Shown: in pieces, positions 63,865 through 64,000 of the stretch
Numbering within the stretch: position 1 is the first letter of the stretch
Layout of the letters: the number at the start of each line of letters is the position of its first letter
Assembly: GCF_965638725.1 (NCBI RefSeq)
Contig: NC_134951.1
Span: 73,845,068 to 73,909,067 of the forward strand
DNA from: Aptenodytes patagonicus
Taxonomy: Eukaryota; Chordata; Aves; Sphenisciformes; Spheniscidae
Direction: 5' to 3'
DNA length: 64,000 nt
Position numbers and translations under genes: made by a program
The notes under the pieces: model-generated
Seen by the model: only the letters and a program-made list of their open reading frames with translations
The model's database searches: none
What the model was told of the DNA's origin: nothing

Positions 63865-64000
63865 TTAGAAGGTGCAGTGCAGCATCTCTTGCCTGGCTGC
63901 TTCAGGCTCTCTGTAGCCATACTGGAAGATGATGATGCACGCAGACACAGCTGCTCCAGCAAACAGTACTGCCACGTGCATAAGAAGTTCAACTGAAAAG
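63865..64000 (-). other. Unrecognised open frame at window edge
   Basis: A minus-strand frame stays open from the window edge to TAA at 63865-63867 (about 44 codons). It reads ELLMHVAVLFAGAAVSACII.., then ..FQYGYREPEAARQEML.. The segment is hydrophobic and helix-like with a polar tail, and a cttttcag acceptor-like motif sits right at the edge. It could be the end of an exon, but the length is small and I recognise no family, so chance is the simplest explanation. Confidence 0.2.

Noticed and set aside
1-64000. CRISPR arrays, bacterial operons, phage or integrated virus, or another novel multi-gene system
   Set aside because: No regularly spaced repeats, no long uninterrupted prokaryote-like genes and no retroviral gag/pol/env-like frames were seen. 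The sequence is an ordinary avian locus with two introns-containing genes and old LINE/SINE remnants.
57065-64000. SYNE1 5' exons on the plus strand
   Set aside because: Synteny predicts SYNE1 in this direction, but no segment resembling its N-terminal calponin-homology coding sequence was found, so it probably starts beyond the window.

Overview
The window reads as nuclear DNA of a bird. It has long AT-rich non-coding stretches, short exons with canonical GT-AG introns, one strong CpG island (about 33.7-37.0 kb), and old CR1 LINE and MIR-type SINE remnants. One CR1 3' end (13188-13267) carries the ATTCTATG-type tail typical of avian CR1. The encoded VIP precursor closely resembles the chicken one as I know it, but is not identical. 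No bacterial, phage, CRISPR or mobile-island content was seen.

Two protein-coding genes can be supported, both on the minus strand. VIP (coding span 27848-34268) is reconstructed exon by exon: a non-coding first exon under a TATA box and a CRE-like site, a signal-peptide exon, a linker exon, a PHI exon, a VIP exon, a C-terminal peptide exon, and a last exon coding for only two residues before the stop. All junctions are in phase and give a 198-residue precursor. MYCT1 (coding span 50851-56775) has a small first coding exon and a large second exon carrying the transmembrane segment, the arginine cluster and the conserved PPPAYE..IKAFPDS-type C-terminus. Adjacent, same-strand VIP and MYCT1 match the amniote order SYNE1-MYCT1-VIP-FBXO5. 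SYNE1 would therefore lie beyond base 64000 and FBXO5 beyond base 1, both outside the window.

Layout: 1-27.7 kb is gene-poor sequence downstream of VIP with scattered CR1 and MIR remnants. 27.7-34.9 kb is VIP. 33.7-37.0 kb is the GC-rich island over the VIP promoter. 37.0-50.8 kb is intergenic. 50.8-56.8 kb is MYCT1. 56.8-64.0 kb is non-coding sequence upstream of MYCT1, including a duplicated element of about 130 bp and a short unexplained open frame at the edge.

The two genes are neighbours by conserved synteny, not a pathway: VIP is a secreted neuropeptide precursor and MYCT1 an endothelial-type membrane protein. I found no convincing undescribed biological system. The points most worth checking are the avian-type PHI without an amidation glycine, the in-frame skippable PHI exon, a GGGGCC repeat in VIP intron 1, the two possible MYCT1 starts, and the duplicated element at the MYCT1 5' end.
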